Source: Pelagibius litoralis (GTDB lineage: Bacteria; Pseudomonadota; Alphaproteobacteria; Kiloniellales; Kiloniellaceae). From it: a stretch of DNA of 64,000 bases. The stretch is taken from NCBI RefSeq assembly GCF_011683915.1, contig NZ_JAAQPH010000010.1, positions 165,970 through 229,969 on the forward strand. The letters run 5' to 3'. The translations under genes were made by a program, and so were the position numbers. The notes under the pieces are model-generated. The model saw only the letters and a list, made by a program, of their open reading frames with translations. It made no database searches and was not told where the DNA came from. This document shows, in pieces, positions 46,045-54,623 of this stretch. Within the stretch, counting starts at the first letter, position 1, and each line of letters begins with the position of its first letter.

Positions 46045-46943
46045 GGTTTTGCCCCCCGCGTAAGCAGACCCTTCAGTGGGTTGCGGACGCCGGGCAGGAT
46101 CAGCGCCAGGGCGACCAGGACGGCGGTCACCAGATTCAGGTCCGCCGCCTTCAAGCCCAGCACGTCGGCGTTCAGTGCCAGCGCAATCGCCAGGCGATAG
46201 AGGATCGAGCCCAGCAGGCAGGCGACCACGGCGATCACCACGCCGCGGACACGGAATATCGCTTCGCCGGCGATCACCGCGGCCAGGCCGACGACGATGG
46301 TGCCGGTGCCGATGGTGACATCGGCAAAGCCGTTCATCTGGGCAAAGAGGGCGCCGCCCAGGGCGACCATGGCATTCGACAGAGCCATGCCGACAGCCGT
46401 TACCCGGGCCGTGGCAATGCCCTGGGCCCTGGCCATGCGCGGGTTCGCCCCGGTGGCGCGCATGGAAAGGCCGTAGTTGGTGATCAGAAACCAGGCGATC
46501 ATTGCTGCAACGATCGCCACCACGACAAAGCCCAGCAGCGGTTTGAGGTAGAGCCCGGAAAGACCCAGGCCTTCAAAGGGCGTCAGCACCGTCGGCTCGG
46601 TAATCAGGGCTACATTGGGCCGGCCCATGATGCGCAGGTTCACCGAGTAGAGCGCGATCATGGTGAGGATGGAGGCCAGCAGATGCAGGATACCGAAGCG
46701 CAGGTTCAAGACCGCGGTCACCAGCCCGGCCAGCGCTCCGGCAACCACCGCGGCCAGCGTCGCGAGATAGGGATCGACCCCGGAGACGATGAGCGTCGCC
46801 GCCACCGCCGCCCCCAGCGGGAAGCTGCCGTCAACCGTCAGGTCCGGGAAGTTCAGAATACGGAAAGAAAGGTAAACCCCCAGGGCGACGAGACCGTAGA
46901 CCAGACCGATCTCGATCGCCCCAAGGAAGGAAACCAAATTCAT
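46041..46943 (-). CDS. ABC transporter permease (TrpY-like, branched-chain permease fold)
   Basis: This 300-residue inner-membrane permease with about eight helices belongs to the LivH-like fold. SFLGAIEIGLVYGLVALGVYLSFRILNFPDLTVDGSF is the typical opening, and NPRMARAQGIATARVTAVGMALSNA the segment that contacts the ATPase. It overlaps the ATPase gene and follows the binding-protein gene by 51 bp. Confidence 0.93.
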   Translation of the reverse strand: MNLVSFLGAIEIGLVYGLVALGVYLSFRILNFPDLTVDGSFPLGAAVAATLIVSGVDPYLATLAAVVAGALAGLVTAVLNLRFGILHLLASILTMIALYSVNLRIMGRPNVALITEPTVLTPFEGLGLSGLYLKPLLGFVVVAIVAAMIAWFLITNYGLSMRATGANPRMARAQGIATARVTAVGMALSNAMVALGGALFAQMNGFADVTIGTGTIVVGLAAVIAGEAIFRVRGVVIAVVACLLGSILYRLAIALALNADVLGLKAADLNLVTAVLVALALILPGVRNPLKGLLTRGAKP

Positions 46944-46994
46944 AGGCGTTACGGGTCCGCTTGCGGCGGCACGGCCCCAGCGCTGGGGAGCCGG

Positions 46995-47969
46995 CTAGCG
47001 CACGACCTCCTTGGCTTGCTGGATCAGCGCCTCCGGAATGGTGACGCCCATCTTTTCCGCCATTCCCGGGTTCACGTAAAGCTCGGTGATGTCCACACCC
47101 TCGACGGCGATGTCGCCCGGCGCCTCGCCCTTCAGGATACGCACCACCATCTTACCGGTCTGGCGGCCGACATCGTAGTAGTTGAAGCCGAGGGCGGCAA
47201 CGGCGCCGCGCGGCACCGAATCCGTATCGCCAGCGTAGACCGGAATCTTGTTGTCGATGCCGACTTTGACCACGGCTTCGAACGCCGAAATGATGGTGTT
47301 GTCGGTCGGCACATAGATGACATCCGCCTTGCCGACCAGGCTCTGCGCCGCCCCCAGCACCTCGGATGTCTTGGTGGCGGGGCCCTCGACCACGCTCAGC
47401 CCGCGGGCCGGCGCCTCCTGCTTGATCAGTTCCAGAAGGCTGAGGGAGTTGGCTTCGCCGGGATTGAACATCACACCGACGGACTTGGCATCCGGCGTGA
47501 TCTGCTTGATCAGGTCCAGGTGCTTGCCGATCGGCGAAAGATCGGACATGCCGGTCACGTTGCCGCCCGGCTTCATCGGATCGCCGACCAGCTTGGCGCC
47601 GACCGGGTCGGTCACCGCGGAAAAGACCACCGGAATATCCTTGGTCGCCGAGACGACGGCCTGGGCCGAGGGCGTGGAGATCGGCACGATCACATCCGGC
47701 GCCTCACCGACGAACTTGCGGGCGATCTGCGCCGCCGTGGCGGGATTGCCCTGAGCGCTCTCATAAAGGAACCGCAGGTTCTCGCCCTCCACATAGCCGG
47801 CGGCCGCCAGCTCGTCGCGCACCCCGTCGCGCGCAGCATCCAGGGCTGGATGTTCGACAATGGCGGTGGTCGCGACGACAACGTCGGCTGCCTGGACCGC
47901 CGCAACCTGAACTGTGGTCGCGGTCAGCAGCGCGAGGGAGAGGGATGACAGCAAGCTTCCAAAGCGCAT
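46995..47969 (-). CDS. ABC transporter substrate-binding protein (TrpX-like, PF04392 type)
   Basis: This 324-residue periplasmic binding protein has a Sec signal (FGSLLSSLSLALLTATTVQV, cleavage probably after QAA). The mature domain contains TAIVEHPALDAARDGVRDELAAAGYVEGENL, VFSAVTDPVGAKLVGD and LGFNYYDVGRQTGKMVVRIL, the standard ABC_sub_bind core. In other bacteria members bind tryptophan or tyrosine, but many have unknown ligands. It is the first gene of this importer operon. Confidence 0.92.
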   Translation of the reverse strand: MRFGSLLSSLSLALLTATTVQVAAVQAADVVVATTAIVEHPALDAARDGVRDELAAAGYVEGENLRFLYESAQGNPATAAQIARKFVGEAPDVIVPISTPSAQAVVSATKDIPVVFSAVTDPVGAKLVGDPMKPGGNVTGMSDLSPIGKHLDLIKQITPDAKSVGVMFNPGEANSLSLLELIKQEAPARGLSVVEGPATKTSEVLGAAQSLVGKADVIYVPTDNTIISAFEAVVKVGIDNKIPVYAGDTDSVPRGAVAALGFNYYDVGRQTGKMVVRILKGEAPGDIAVEGVDITELYVNPGMAEKMGVTIPEALIQQAKEVVR

Positions 47970-48172
47970 GGCGGTCTCGCTCCTATTCCAGAGTTCAAAA
48001 TTGTTACGCTTTGGCTTAGCACGCGTCCCAGCGGCAGTCCAAGGCCGAAGCTGTTTCAGTTATGCAACAGATGTGGCGGAAGGTTGCCCGACCGGCAGGG
48101 ATCGGACTACACTCGCAGCGTCATTTCAGCCCCCAGACCGCCCAGCGATAAGCTCCCGCAGCGAGGATCCCC

Positions 48173-49180
48173 ATGGATATGCGCAAACTCGGCCGTTCCG
48201 GCCTGACCGTCTCCCCCATCTGCCTCGGCACCATGATGTTCGGCGACCAGACCGAAGAAGCCGAGGCCAAACGCATCATCGACCATGCCCGCGACCAGGG
48301 CGTGAACTTCATCGATACCGCCGATCAATACGCCAACGGCGCGTCGGAGGAAATCGTCGGCCGCGCCATCGCCAAGAACCGGGATTCCTGGGTGCTGGCC
48401 ACCAAGGCCGGCAATCCCATGAAGGGCGCCGATGCCAATGGCTCGGGCCTGGGGCGCAAATGGCTGCTGAAAGCCATCGACGACAGCCTCGACCGCCTGG
48501 ATGTCGACTATGTGGACATCTGGTATCTGCACCTCGACGACTACACCACGCCGCTGGAGGAAACCGTCAGCGCGGTGGCGGACGTCGTCGGCTCCGGCAA
48601 GGCCACATACTGGGGCGTCAGCAACTTCCGGGCCTGGCGCATCTGCGAGCTGATCCGCCTGGCGGAACAGGCCGGGCTGGACCGGCCGGTGGTCTGCCAG
48701 CCCTACTACAACGCCATGACCCGGGTGCCGGAAGTCGAGATCCTGCCGGCCTGCGAATACTACGGCCTGGGCGTGGTACCCTATAGCCCGCTGGCCCGCG
48801 GCGTGCTGACCGGCAAGTACGCCCCTGGCGCAACCCCCGCCGAGGGCACCCGCGCCGCGCGCAAGGACACCCGCATGATGGAGACCGAGTTCCGCGAGGA
48901 ATCCCTGATCATCGCCCAGAAGATCAAAAAGCATGCCGAGGCCAAGGGCATGACCGCCGGCGACTTTGCCGTGAACTGGGTGCTGGCCAACCCCATCGTG
49001 ACCTCGATCCTGGCCGGCCCGCGCACCATGGAGCATTGGGAAGGTTACGTCGCCGCCCTGGCCCACACCTTCGACGCCGATGACGAGGCGCTGCTGAACG
49101 ACCTCGTCGCGCCCGGCCACCCCTCCACCCCCGGCTACAACGACCCGCGCTATCCCGTCACCGGTCGGCCGGGGTGGTGA
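48173..49180 (+). CDS. Aldo/keto reductase (copy 1)
   Basis: This 335-residue NADPH-dependent aldo/keto reductase has the catalytic set Asp and Tyr in FIDTADQYANGASEEIVG, Lys in VLATKAGNP and His in WYLHLDDYTTPLEE. The opening MDMRKLGRSGLTVSPICLGTMMFG is normal. It is cytoplasmic and reduces aldehydes or ketones; no neighbour indicates the substrate. Confidence 0.92.
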   Translation: MDMRKLGRSGLTVSPICLGTMMFGDQTEEAEAKRIIDHARDQGVNFIDTADQYANGASEEIVGRAIAKNRDSWVLATKAGNPMKGADANGSGLGRKWLLKAIDDSLDRLDVDYVDIWYLHLDDYTTPLEETVSAVADVVGSGKATYWGVSNFRAWRICELIRLAEQAGLDRPVVCQPYYNAMTRVPEVEILPACEYYGLGVVPYSPLARGVLTGKYAPGATPAEGTRAARKDTRMMETEFREESLIIAQKIKKHAEAKGMTAGDFAVNWVLANPIVTSILAGPRTMEHWEGYVAALAHTFDADDEALLNDLVAPGHPSTPGYNDPRYPVTGRPGW

Positions 49181-49226
49181 GAACTCGCTGACTGAATATG
49201 CGAAAGCCGAATGTATGGACAGATAA

Positions 49227-49553
49227 ATGGATCACGATTGGGACCGCCAGTTTCAGGAGACCGAACGAGCCTATAATGATCTGCGGCGCAAAGCTGTGGA
49301 TTTCGAGCCGAGTTATAAGCTCGATCTCCAGTTCTTTCCCGGTACCGCGAGCCCGGATCGCGACGGCTTCGCCGCGGCACTGCGGAAGGCCGGCTACGAA
49401 GTCAGCTTCTATCGTGACGACTCCACCGTCGAAGCCACAACCGCGCCTCTGTTATTGACCGTCGATTCGATCTGGGCGCATGAGCGCAAAGCGACAAAGA
49501 TCGCTTTGCGCCATGGCTTCAAGCCGGATGGCTGGGGGTTCATGGAAGCCTAG
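49227..49553 (+). CDS. RraB-domain protein (ribonuclease E inhibitor-like)
   Basis: This 108-residue protein has the RraB fold: LDLQFFPGTASPDRDGFAAALRKAGYEVSFYRDDSTVEATTAPLLLT, then IWAHERKATKIALRHGFKPDGWGF. RraB in E. coli binds RNase E and modulates RNA decay; alphaproteobacterial members share the domain but may serve another role. A stretch related to the palindromic repeat at 63799 lies at its 3' end. Confidence 0.82.
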   Translation: MDHDWDRQFQETERAYNDLRRKAVDFEPSYKLDLQFFPGTASPDRDGFAAALRKAGYEVSFYRDDSTVEATTAPLLLTVDSIWAHERKATKIALRHGFKPDGWGFMEA

Positions 49554-49630
49554 AGCAGATCGGGGTTGATGGACTAACGCCGGGGGAATGGAACTCATCA
49601 AGAGGGGTTCGGATTAACCCGGTGATGCGC
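49552..49630. repeat. Degenerate copy of the intergenic palindromic repeat
   Basis: The segment begins TAGAGCAGATCGGGGTTGAT and later has GGATTAACCCGGTGAT, matching in order the left arm and the middle (GAATTACCCGGGGCGAT) of the repeat at 63799-63876. The right arm is missing. It overlaps the stop codon of the RraB-domain gene and fills the gap to the next gene. Confidence 0.4.
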
Positions 49631-49633
49631 CGC

Positions 49634-50746
49634 TCAACCGCCGTCACGGACCAGCAGAACATCGTAGATCGCCTGGACCAGTGTAAAGGTGTCGCCCAGC
49701 GAAACCGACTCAAGATCCGCGTGATCGAGGCCGTCCAGCAGATGGACCCGGGCGCGCGATGCTTCGCCGGGCCGCCTGACCGCCGCGGCCAGGGCGAGGC
49801 TTTCGCTGTAGGGAACGATCGAATCGTCACGGCCATGAACCAGCACCATCAGAGGTCCGGGGCCGCTTAGTTCCTGCGCCGAGAGATCCAAGGCTTCCAT
49901 CTCCCCCCGTACACCGGGCGGCAAAGCCTCAATCAGATCTGCGGCCCGCGCCGGATCGCGGTTGTTCAGAAAATCGGCGACGGCTTTGCCGTCCGGCCCC
50001 AGCCGGTTCTCCAAATCTTCCAAAGGCGCTGCTGGATCAGCCAGCTTGCGGTCCGCCATCGCCGCCAGCAGCCATTGGTCGCGGGGTTCCTCCAGCCGCC
50101 CGGCGTTGGCCCGCACGAAGACCCACTTGCCGTAGCTGTTGGGTTCCAGATAGCGCCGGGTCTGAGTTTCCGGATCGTTGAAATAGCCGGTGGTGAAAAA
50201 TGTCGCCACGGCGGCGCTGTCGTAGTAGCCGCCGATGGCGACCATGACATCGACCCGATCACGCAGGTCCGGCTGGTGAACCGCCAGGGTGGCCGGCCCC
50301 ACGGCATAGGAAATGGCAACGGCGCCGAGCGGCCGGTCGGCGCCCTGCTGTTGTTCGAGGTACTTCAGGGCATCGGCGATCACCTGGGTATCGGCGGAAG
50401 AAATCGTAAGCCGGCGCAGGTTCTCGATCTCCGGCACCAGAACAGCGAAGTCAGCATCGGCCAGGGCCGCGGCAAAAGCCACGACTCGCGGATCGTCCCG
50501 GCCCTGGGGGCTGGCCCCGGGAACGACGACGAGCCCGGCCCGCGGCTCATCCGTCTTGCTTCGATAGAGATCGCCGGCCCCGGGACGCCCGTCGATACGG
50601 TAGCTGACGCTCTGCCGCTCTACATCGGGAGACACTTCCCCGGCAGCGATATCGGCGAGCAGGCTCGCGGACTCATAGGCGCGCAGCGGCGAACAGGCGC
50701 CCACAACGAGCGCGGCGAGGATTATCAGACACCAGCGCTGCGCCAT
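49634..50746 (-). CDS. Alpha/beta-hydrolase lipoprotein
   Basis: This protein of about 370 residues has a lipoprotein signal (CLIILAALVVGACSPL; lipobox VGAC), so the mature enzyme is membrane-anchored in the periplasm. The hydrolase core shows LVVVPGASPQGRDDPRVVAFAAALADADFAVLVP, nucleophile region GAVAISYAVGPATLA (serine in AISYA in place of the usual GxSxG), acid HGRDDSIVPY and histidine LDGLDHADL. A start at 50785 would add 13 residues. Substrate is unknown; carboxyl-ester hydrolysis is inferred. Confidence 0.8.
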   Translation of the reverse strand: MAQRWCLIILAALVVGACSPLRAYESASLLADIAAGEVSPDVERQSVSYRIDGRPGAGDLYRSKTDEPRAGLVVVPGASPQGRDDPRVVAFAAALADADFAVLVPEIENLRRLTISSADTQVIADALKYLEQQQGADRPLGAVAISYAVGPATLAVHQPDLRDRVDVMVAIGGYYDSAAVATFFTTGYFNDPETQTRRYLEPNSYGKWVFVRANAGRLEEPRDQWLLAAMADRKLADPAAPLEDLENRLGPDGKAVADFLNNRDPARAADLIEALPPGVRGEMEALDLSAQELSGPGPLMVLVHGRDDSIVPYSESLALAAAVRRPGEASRARVHLLDGLDHADLESVSLGDTFTLVQAIYDVLLVRDGG

Positions 50747-50937
50747 CGCGGCGACGCCGGTTCCGGTGGAAGCGGATTGATGCATCGCGCGGCCTTTGTC
50801 TTGTCGCCCGTTACGCCCAGGTTGAAGGGGCTGCTCTAAACGTGGTCCCTAACAGGTAGTTAGGCAGCCGTATACGACAACGTTATTCGCCACCGTTGTC
50901 CGGCCAGCCGCAGTCTCTGCTGAATGATCGGTCAGGC

Positions 50938-51483
50938 TTAGCCGCCCAGGCCACCGGCGGCCTGAGACCTGTCCGGGGACACCAGATCATCGACGGAAAC
51001 GAAGGTCAGCGTCTGTTCCTGCATCGTAACGGCGTTGAGATCGACCAGCGATTTGCGCAGGGTAGCACCGACGATGCCGCCGGCCTTCTCTCCGTCGTCG
51101 GACAGCGGCAGGGCAAGGCGCTGGCCCACGGCCATGCGGTCGGTGCAGCGGTATAAAGGACCGCTGGCGATCATGGCCGCTTCCTCTTCGATCACCCGCA
51201 GGAAGTTCGCGGTCACCGTAGGGAAGTGATCAGGGGCCACAAGCTCTGAAAGCAGGTGCCCGGTCACCGAGCGGCCGAAGGCATCGTTCACTTCCTCGCC
51301 GGCAATCCGGTAGCGGAAGGTGCCGGCGGCGGGCTCGTGCTCCATCACCCAGATGATCGGCAGGACGGGGCCCAACTTCAAGGCATCGATGTCACGGCGT
51401 GACGGCATCCGTCTGGAACCGCGAGCCTCCAGATAGTGGGAAAGCAGGTTTCGCAGAGGCCCGCTCTCTATCGACTGTGTCAC
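50938..51483 (-). CDS. PAS_5-family single-domain protein (copy 3)
   Basis: This 181-residue protein is the third member of the free-standing PAS family in the window. It has LLSHYLEARGSRRMPSRRDIDALKLGPVLPIIWVMEHEP, FRYRIAGEEVNDAFGRSVTG and QRLALPLSDDGEKAGGIVGATL. It is closer to copy 1 than to copy 2 in the middle portion. No output domain or partner gene adjoins it. Confidence 0.82.
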   Translation of the reverse strand: MTQSIESGPLRNLLSHYLEARGSRRMPSRRDIDALKLGPVLPIIWVMEHEPAAGTFRYRIAGEEVNDAFGRSVTGHLLSELVAPDHFPTVTANFLRVIEEEAAMIASGPLYRCTDRMAVGQRLALPLSDDGEKAGGIVGATLRKSLVDLNAVTMQEQTLTFVSVDDLVSPDRSQAAGGLGG

Positions 51484-51632
51484 GATGCTCCCATTTCCCT
51501 GGCGTCAGGGCGGGCCCCCACCTGCCCTCACAGTCGCCCCAACGACTGTTGCAATATTACGCGAGGACCTTAACACAGAAGGAACGATCATGTCGCCTGC
51601 CCCGGCGAGCGGGCGCAAGCCCGCTGCGCGCT

Positions 51633-52676
51633 CTACCCGTGGGCGCTGGAGGCCGCCCAGAGGTTGATGCCACCATCGGTTGCCAGCTTGTCGATTTCGG
51701 CAAGCTCACCCTCTGTAAAGGTCAGATGATTGAGCGCGGCCACGCAGTCCTCGACCTGCTCCACCCGGCTGGCGCCGATCAGCGCTGTGGTGATCCGCGG
51801 GTCCCGCAAAACCCAGGCCAGGGCCATCTGCGCCAGGCTTTGGTTGCGGCGCTTGGCGATTTCATTCAGGCCGCGGATTTTCTCCAGGTTCTCTTCGCTC
51901 ATGTGTTCCGGGCGCAGGGACTTGTCGGCCTTGGCGCGGCTGTCGTCCGGCACATCCTTTATGTACTTGTCCGTCAACATGCCCTGGGCGAGCGGCGAAA
52001 AGGCGATGCAGCCGATACCCTCATCGTCCAGCGCATCCAGCAGCCCCTCGGTCTCGACCCAGCGGTTCAGCATCGAATAGCTCGGCTGATGGATCAGACA
52101 GGGAGTGCCGAGGTCACGCAGAATTTTCGCCGCCTCCCGGGTTTTCTGCGGTCCGTAGGAGGAGATACCGACATAGAGCGCCTTGCCCTGGCGCACCGCG
52201 GCATCGAGCGCGCCCATGGTCTCTTCCAGCGGCGTGTTGGGATCGAAGCGATGGGAGTAGAAGATGTCGACGTAGTCCAGGCCCATGCGCTTCAGGCTTT
52301 GGTCCAGGCTGGCCGTCAGGTACTTGCGGCTGCCCCAGATGCCATAGGGACCGGGCCACATGTCGTAGCCGGCTTTGGAGGAAATGATCAGCTCGTCGCG
52401 GTAGGGCGCGAAATCGTTCTTCAGCAAGAGTCCGAAGTTCGACTCGGCGGAGCCCGGCGGCGGCCCGTAGTTGTTGGCGAGATCGAAATGAGTGATGCCG
52501 AGATCGAAGGCGCGGCGGCAAATGGCCCGGCCGGTCTCGAAAGGACGGTCACCGCCGAAGTTGTGCCACAGCCCCAGGGAAATCGCCGGCAGATCCAACC
52601 CGCTGCGGCCACAGCGGTTATAGGTCATGGCGTCGTAGCGCTCACCGTTGGCCAGATAGGGTGAAAATGCGGACAT
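51633..52676 (-). CDS. Aldo/keto reductase (copy 2, YghZ/Gpr-like)
   Basis: This 347-residue aldo/keto reductase belongs to the group of E. coli YghZ (L-glyceraldehyde-3-phosphate reductase) by THFDLANNYGPPPGSAESNFG, IISSKAGYDMWPGPYGIWGSRKYL and YSHRFDPNTPLEETMGAL. Catalytic Asp, Tyr, Lys and His are all present. I start at 52676 where the family N-terminus (SPYLANGERYDAMTYNRCG) begins. It diverges from a LysR gene across 391 bp. Confidence 0.92.
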   Translation of the reverse strand: MSAFSPYLANGERYDAMTYNRCGRSGLDLPAISLGLWHNFGGDRPFETGRAICRRAFDLGITHFDLANNYGPPPGSAESNFGLLLKNDFAPYRDELIISSKAGYDMWPGPYGIWGSRKYLTASLDQSLKRMGLDYVDIFYSHRFDPNTPLEETMGALDAAVRQGKALYVGISSYGPQKTREAAKILRDLGTPCLIHQPSYSMLNRWVETEGLLDALDDEGIGCIAFSPLAQGMLTDKYIKDVPDDSRAKADKSLRPEHMSEENLEKIRGLNEIAKRRNQSLAQMALAWVLRDPRITTALIGASRVEQVEDCVAALNHLTFTEGELAEIDKLATDGGINLWAASSAHG

Positions 52677-52855
52677 GGCGGTCTCCTCCTGCGATCGGGG
52701 CCGCCTGGGGGGCGGCCGTAGAGTGTTATGCCGTCTTCCAGGCGACGGGCCGCAAGGTATCGCCAACCGCAGCGCCAAGGAAGGAACAAAACCCAGAATA
52801 CAACCAGAGTCTCTTAAAGCACAACTTAGTGTATGAAAGTTCAGGCGACCGGCTT

Positions 52856-52941
52856 GGCCGGCTGTTCGAAAACCTGGGAGCCCGCGTGACGGAGAAGCGA
52901 AGGGCGGTGCTTTCCGTCACGCGAGCCCACAGAACGCGGCC
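52856..52941. repeat. Long imperfect inverted repeat (possible structured RNA or mini-element)
   Basis: CGCGTGACGGA (52883-52893) and TCCGTCACGCG (52913-52923) are perfect 11-bp arms. Outside them GGCCG..GTTC..TGGGAGC pairs with GGGCT..GAAC..CGGCC with bulges, and GAAGC pairs with GCTTT inside, so about 86 bases can fold into one long stem. It lies in the 391-bp gap before the LysR gene. No T-run follows. Confidence 0.5.
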
Positions 52942-53040
52942 ACCTTGGATGGGAGGAAGGTTGGCCACTCACTTGGGGAGTGTGGCCGGAAGATGGTGGT
53001 GGAACGGAAACTTGACAAACGAAAAGAACTAAGCTGAGAC

Positions 53041-53053
53041 TAAGTTTAACTTA
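53041..53053. promoter_or_regulatory. Dyad immediately upstream of LysR gene
   Basis: TAAGTTTAACTTA is a perfect palindrome of 6-bp arms around a single T, ending 14 bases before the LysR TTG start codon. Related half-sites (CTAAG, ACTTAG) occur nearby. It fits an autoregulatory site for the LysR protein, although the classic T-N11-A spacing is not matched exactly. Confidence 0.4.
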
Positions 53054-53067
53054 TCTATGAGGTACCC

Positions 53068-53967
53068 TTGGCCCGCGACCTGCCACCCTTGATTGCCATG
53101 CGCGCTTTCGAAGCCGCCGCGCGCCAGGGCAGTTTCACCAAGGCCGCCACGGAACTGAACATCACACCGGCGGCCGTCAGCCAGCAGGTACGCCACCTGG
53201 AACAGCAGCTTGGCGTCACCCTGTTCCTGCGGCAGGCCCGCGGCATCACCCTGACCCCCGCCGGCAAAGACTACACCCAGGCCCTGGGGCCGGCCCTGGA
53301 CCAGATCGCCGAGGCCACCCGCCAGGCCCGGGGCGCCGACCGCAGCGGCCGCCTGACCGTCGCGACAACGCCGTCTTTCGCGGCCAAGTGGCTGGTCCAG
53401 CGCCTGGCGCGCTTTCAGGCCGAGCAGCCCGACCTCGACGTCCGCCTCTCAACCTCCAACGCCCTGACCAGCTTCAGCGAGGACGACATCGACGTGGCCG
53501 TGCGCTTTGGAACCGGGCAGTGGCCCGGCGCGGTGGCGCGGCTGCTCATGACCACCGAGCTGTTTCCGGTCTGCAGCCCGGGGCTGCTGCGCGGGCCGCG
53601 GCCGCTGCGCCGGCCGGAAGACCTGCAGCACCATACGATGCTGCGGCTGATGTTCCCGGACTGGACGAAGTGGTTGGAGGCAGCGGGTTTGCAGAACCTC
53701 GCCCAGAGACGCGGCCCGCAGTTCAGCGACGCGGGCCTGATGATGCAGGCAGCGATCGATGGCCAGGGCGTGGCACTCGGCCAGCGCGTCCTCGTTGCCG
53801 ACGACCTGGCGGCCGGCCGGCTTGTGGAACCCTTCGATCTGCGGGTGCCGAGCGAGGTCTCCTATTTTCTGGTAACGCCCCAGGCTGCCCTCGTCCGCCC
53901 GAAGGTCGAGGCCTTCTGCGACTGGCTGGAAGAAGAAGCCCGCGCCGCCCAGTCCCCATCGCGCTAA
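53068..53967 (+). CDS. LysR-family transcriptional regulator (GcvA-like)
   Basis: This 299-residue regulator shows ARDLPPLIAMRAFEAAARQGSFTKAATELNITPAAVSQQVRHLEQQL, the HTH form typical of GcvA/AmpR-like members, and LTVATTPSFAAKWLVQRLARFQ opening the effector domain. The start codon is TTG at 53068 with GAGG five bases upstream. It diverges from the YghZ-like reductase and may control it. Confidence 0.92.
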   Translation: MARDLPPLIAMRAFEAAARQGSFTKAATELNITPAAVSQQVRHLEQQLGVTLFLRQARGITLTPAGKDYTQALGPALDQIAEATRQARGADRSGRLTVATTPSFAAKWLVQRLARFQAEQPDLDVRLSTSNALTSFSEDDIDVAVRFGTGQWPGAVARLLMTTELFPVCSPGLLRGPRPLRRPEDLQHHTMLRLMFPDWTKWLEAAGLQNLAQRRGPQFSDAGLMMQAAIDGQGVALGQRVLVADDLAAGRLVEPFDLRVPSEVSYFLVTPQAALVRPKVEAFCDWLEEEARAAQSPSR

Positions 53968-54009
53968 ACCCCGGCAGGCCCATCCGCAGCATCACAGCGC
54001 TTGACCAAA

Positions 54010-54025
54010 TAGAACGACCGTTCTA
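54010..54025. promoter_or_regulatory. TetR-family operator
   Basis: TAGAACGACCGTTCTA has exact 7-bp arms (TAGAACG/CGTTCTA) separated by AC, and ends ten bases before the ATG of the TetR gene. It resembles NemR-type boxes (TAGACC-N4-GGTCTA) in layout. Binding here would block transcription of the regulator and the coupled transporter gene. Confidence 0.7.
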
Positions 54026-54035
54026 CTCATGAAAA

Positions 54036-54623
54036 ATGAGCAAGAAGCGCGATACACTGATCGCCACGGCCGACCGGCTCTTCTACACCGAGGGGTTTGC
54101 CGCCACCGGCATCGACCGCGTGGTATCGGTTGCCGGTGTCGCCCTGGGCACCCTCTATCGTCACTTCGATGGCAAGGCCGGCTTGGTGGTCGGCGTGCTC
54201 GACTACCGGGAAACCGCTTTCTTCGCCCGGCTCGACGAAACGGCCGCGGGAAAGGAAGGCAGGGACCGGGTTCTTAGTCTGTTTGACGGTTTGTTGAGTT
54301 GGGCCGAGCAGAAACCCGGCAACGAGAACGGCTGCCTTTTTCTGCGCGCTGCATCGGAGCACCCAGAGGAGCCGGCAATCCGCACGCGCGTTCTGAAGCA
54401 CAAAAAGACCTACCTGACGTTTTGCCGCAAACACCTGCGCGAAGGCGGCTGGGACGCCGCCGCCGCCCGCCGGCTGGCGCCCAGGATTTTCCTTCTGCTT
54501 GAGGGCGCCGTGGCGACCTGCGGCTTTCTGGGAAACAGGATCGCAATCAAACAGGCCCGCGACGCCGCGGAGGATCTGTTGAGTCAGGATCCATCAACGC
54601 CAGCAATGCAGAACCGTTCATGA
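54036..54623 (+). CDS. TetR-family transcriptional regulator
   Basis: This 195-residue regulator has the HTH KRDTLIATADRLFYTEGFAATGIDRVVSVAGVALGTLYRHFDGKAGLV, followed by a ligand-binding helical domain with cysteines in NGCLFLRA, LTFCRK and ATCGF. A matching palindromic operator lies immediately upstream. There is no ribosome-binding site between operator and ATG, so translation may be from a very short leader. Its stop overlaps the next ATG (ATGA), coupling it to the EamA transporter that it probably represses. Confidence 0.9.
   Translation: MSKKRDTLIATADRLFYTEGFAATGIDRVVSVAGVALGTLYRHFDGKAGLVVGVLDYRETAFFARLDETAAGKEGRDRVLSLFDGLLSWAEQKPGNENGCLFLRAASEHPEEPAIRTRVLKHKKTYLTFCRKHLREGGWDAAAARRLAPRIFLLLEGAVATCGFLGNRIAIKQARDAAEDLLSQDPSTPAMQNRS

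Larger units (their letters stand above)
52677..53067. other. 391-bp divergent intergenic region, aldo/keto reductase - LysR
   Basis: I see no gene here. It contains a long imperfect inverted repeat (52856-52941, listed separately), a candidate -35 TTGACA at 53012-53017 without a clear -10 partner, and a dyad at 53041-53053 directly before the LysR start. The left part, next to the reductase start, is featureless apart from a possible LysR-type dyad around 52823-52841 (AACTT-N9-AAGTT). Confidence 0.55.
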
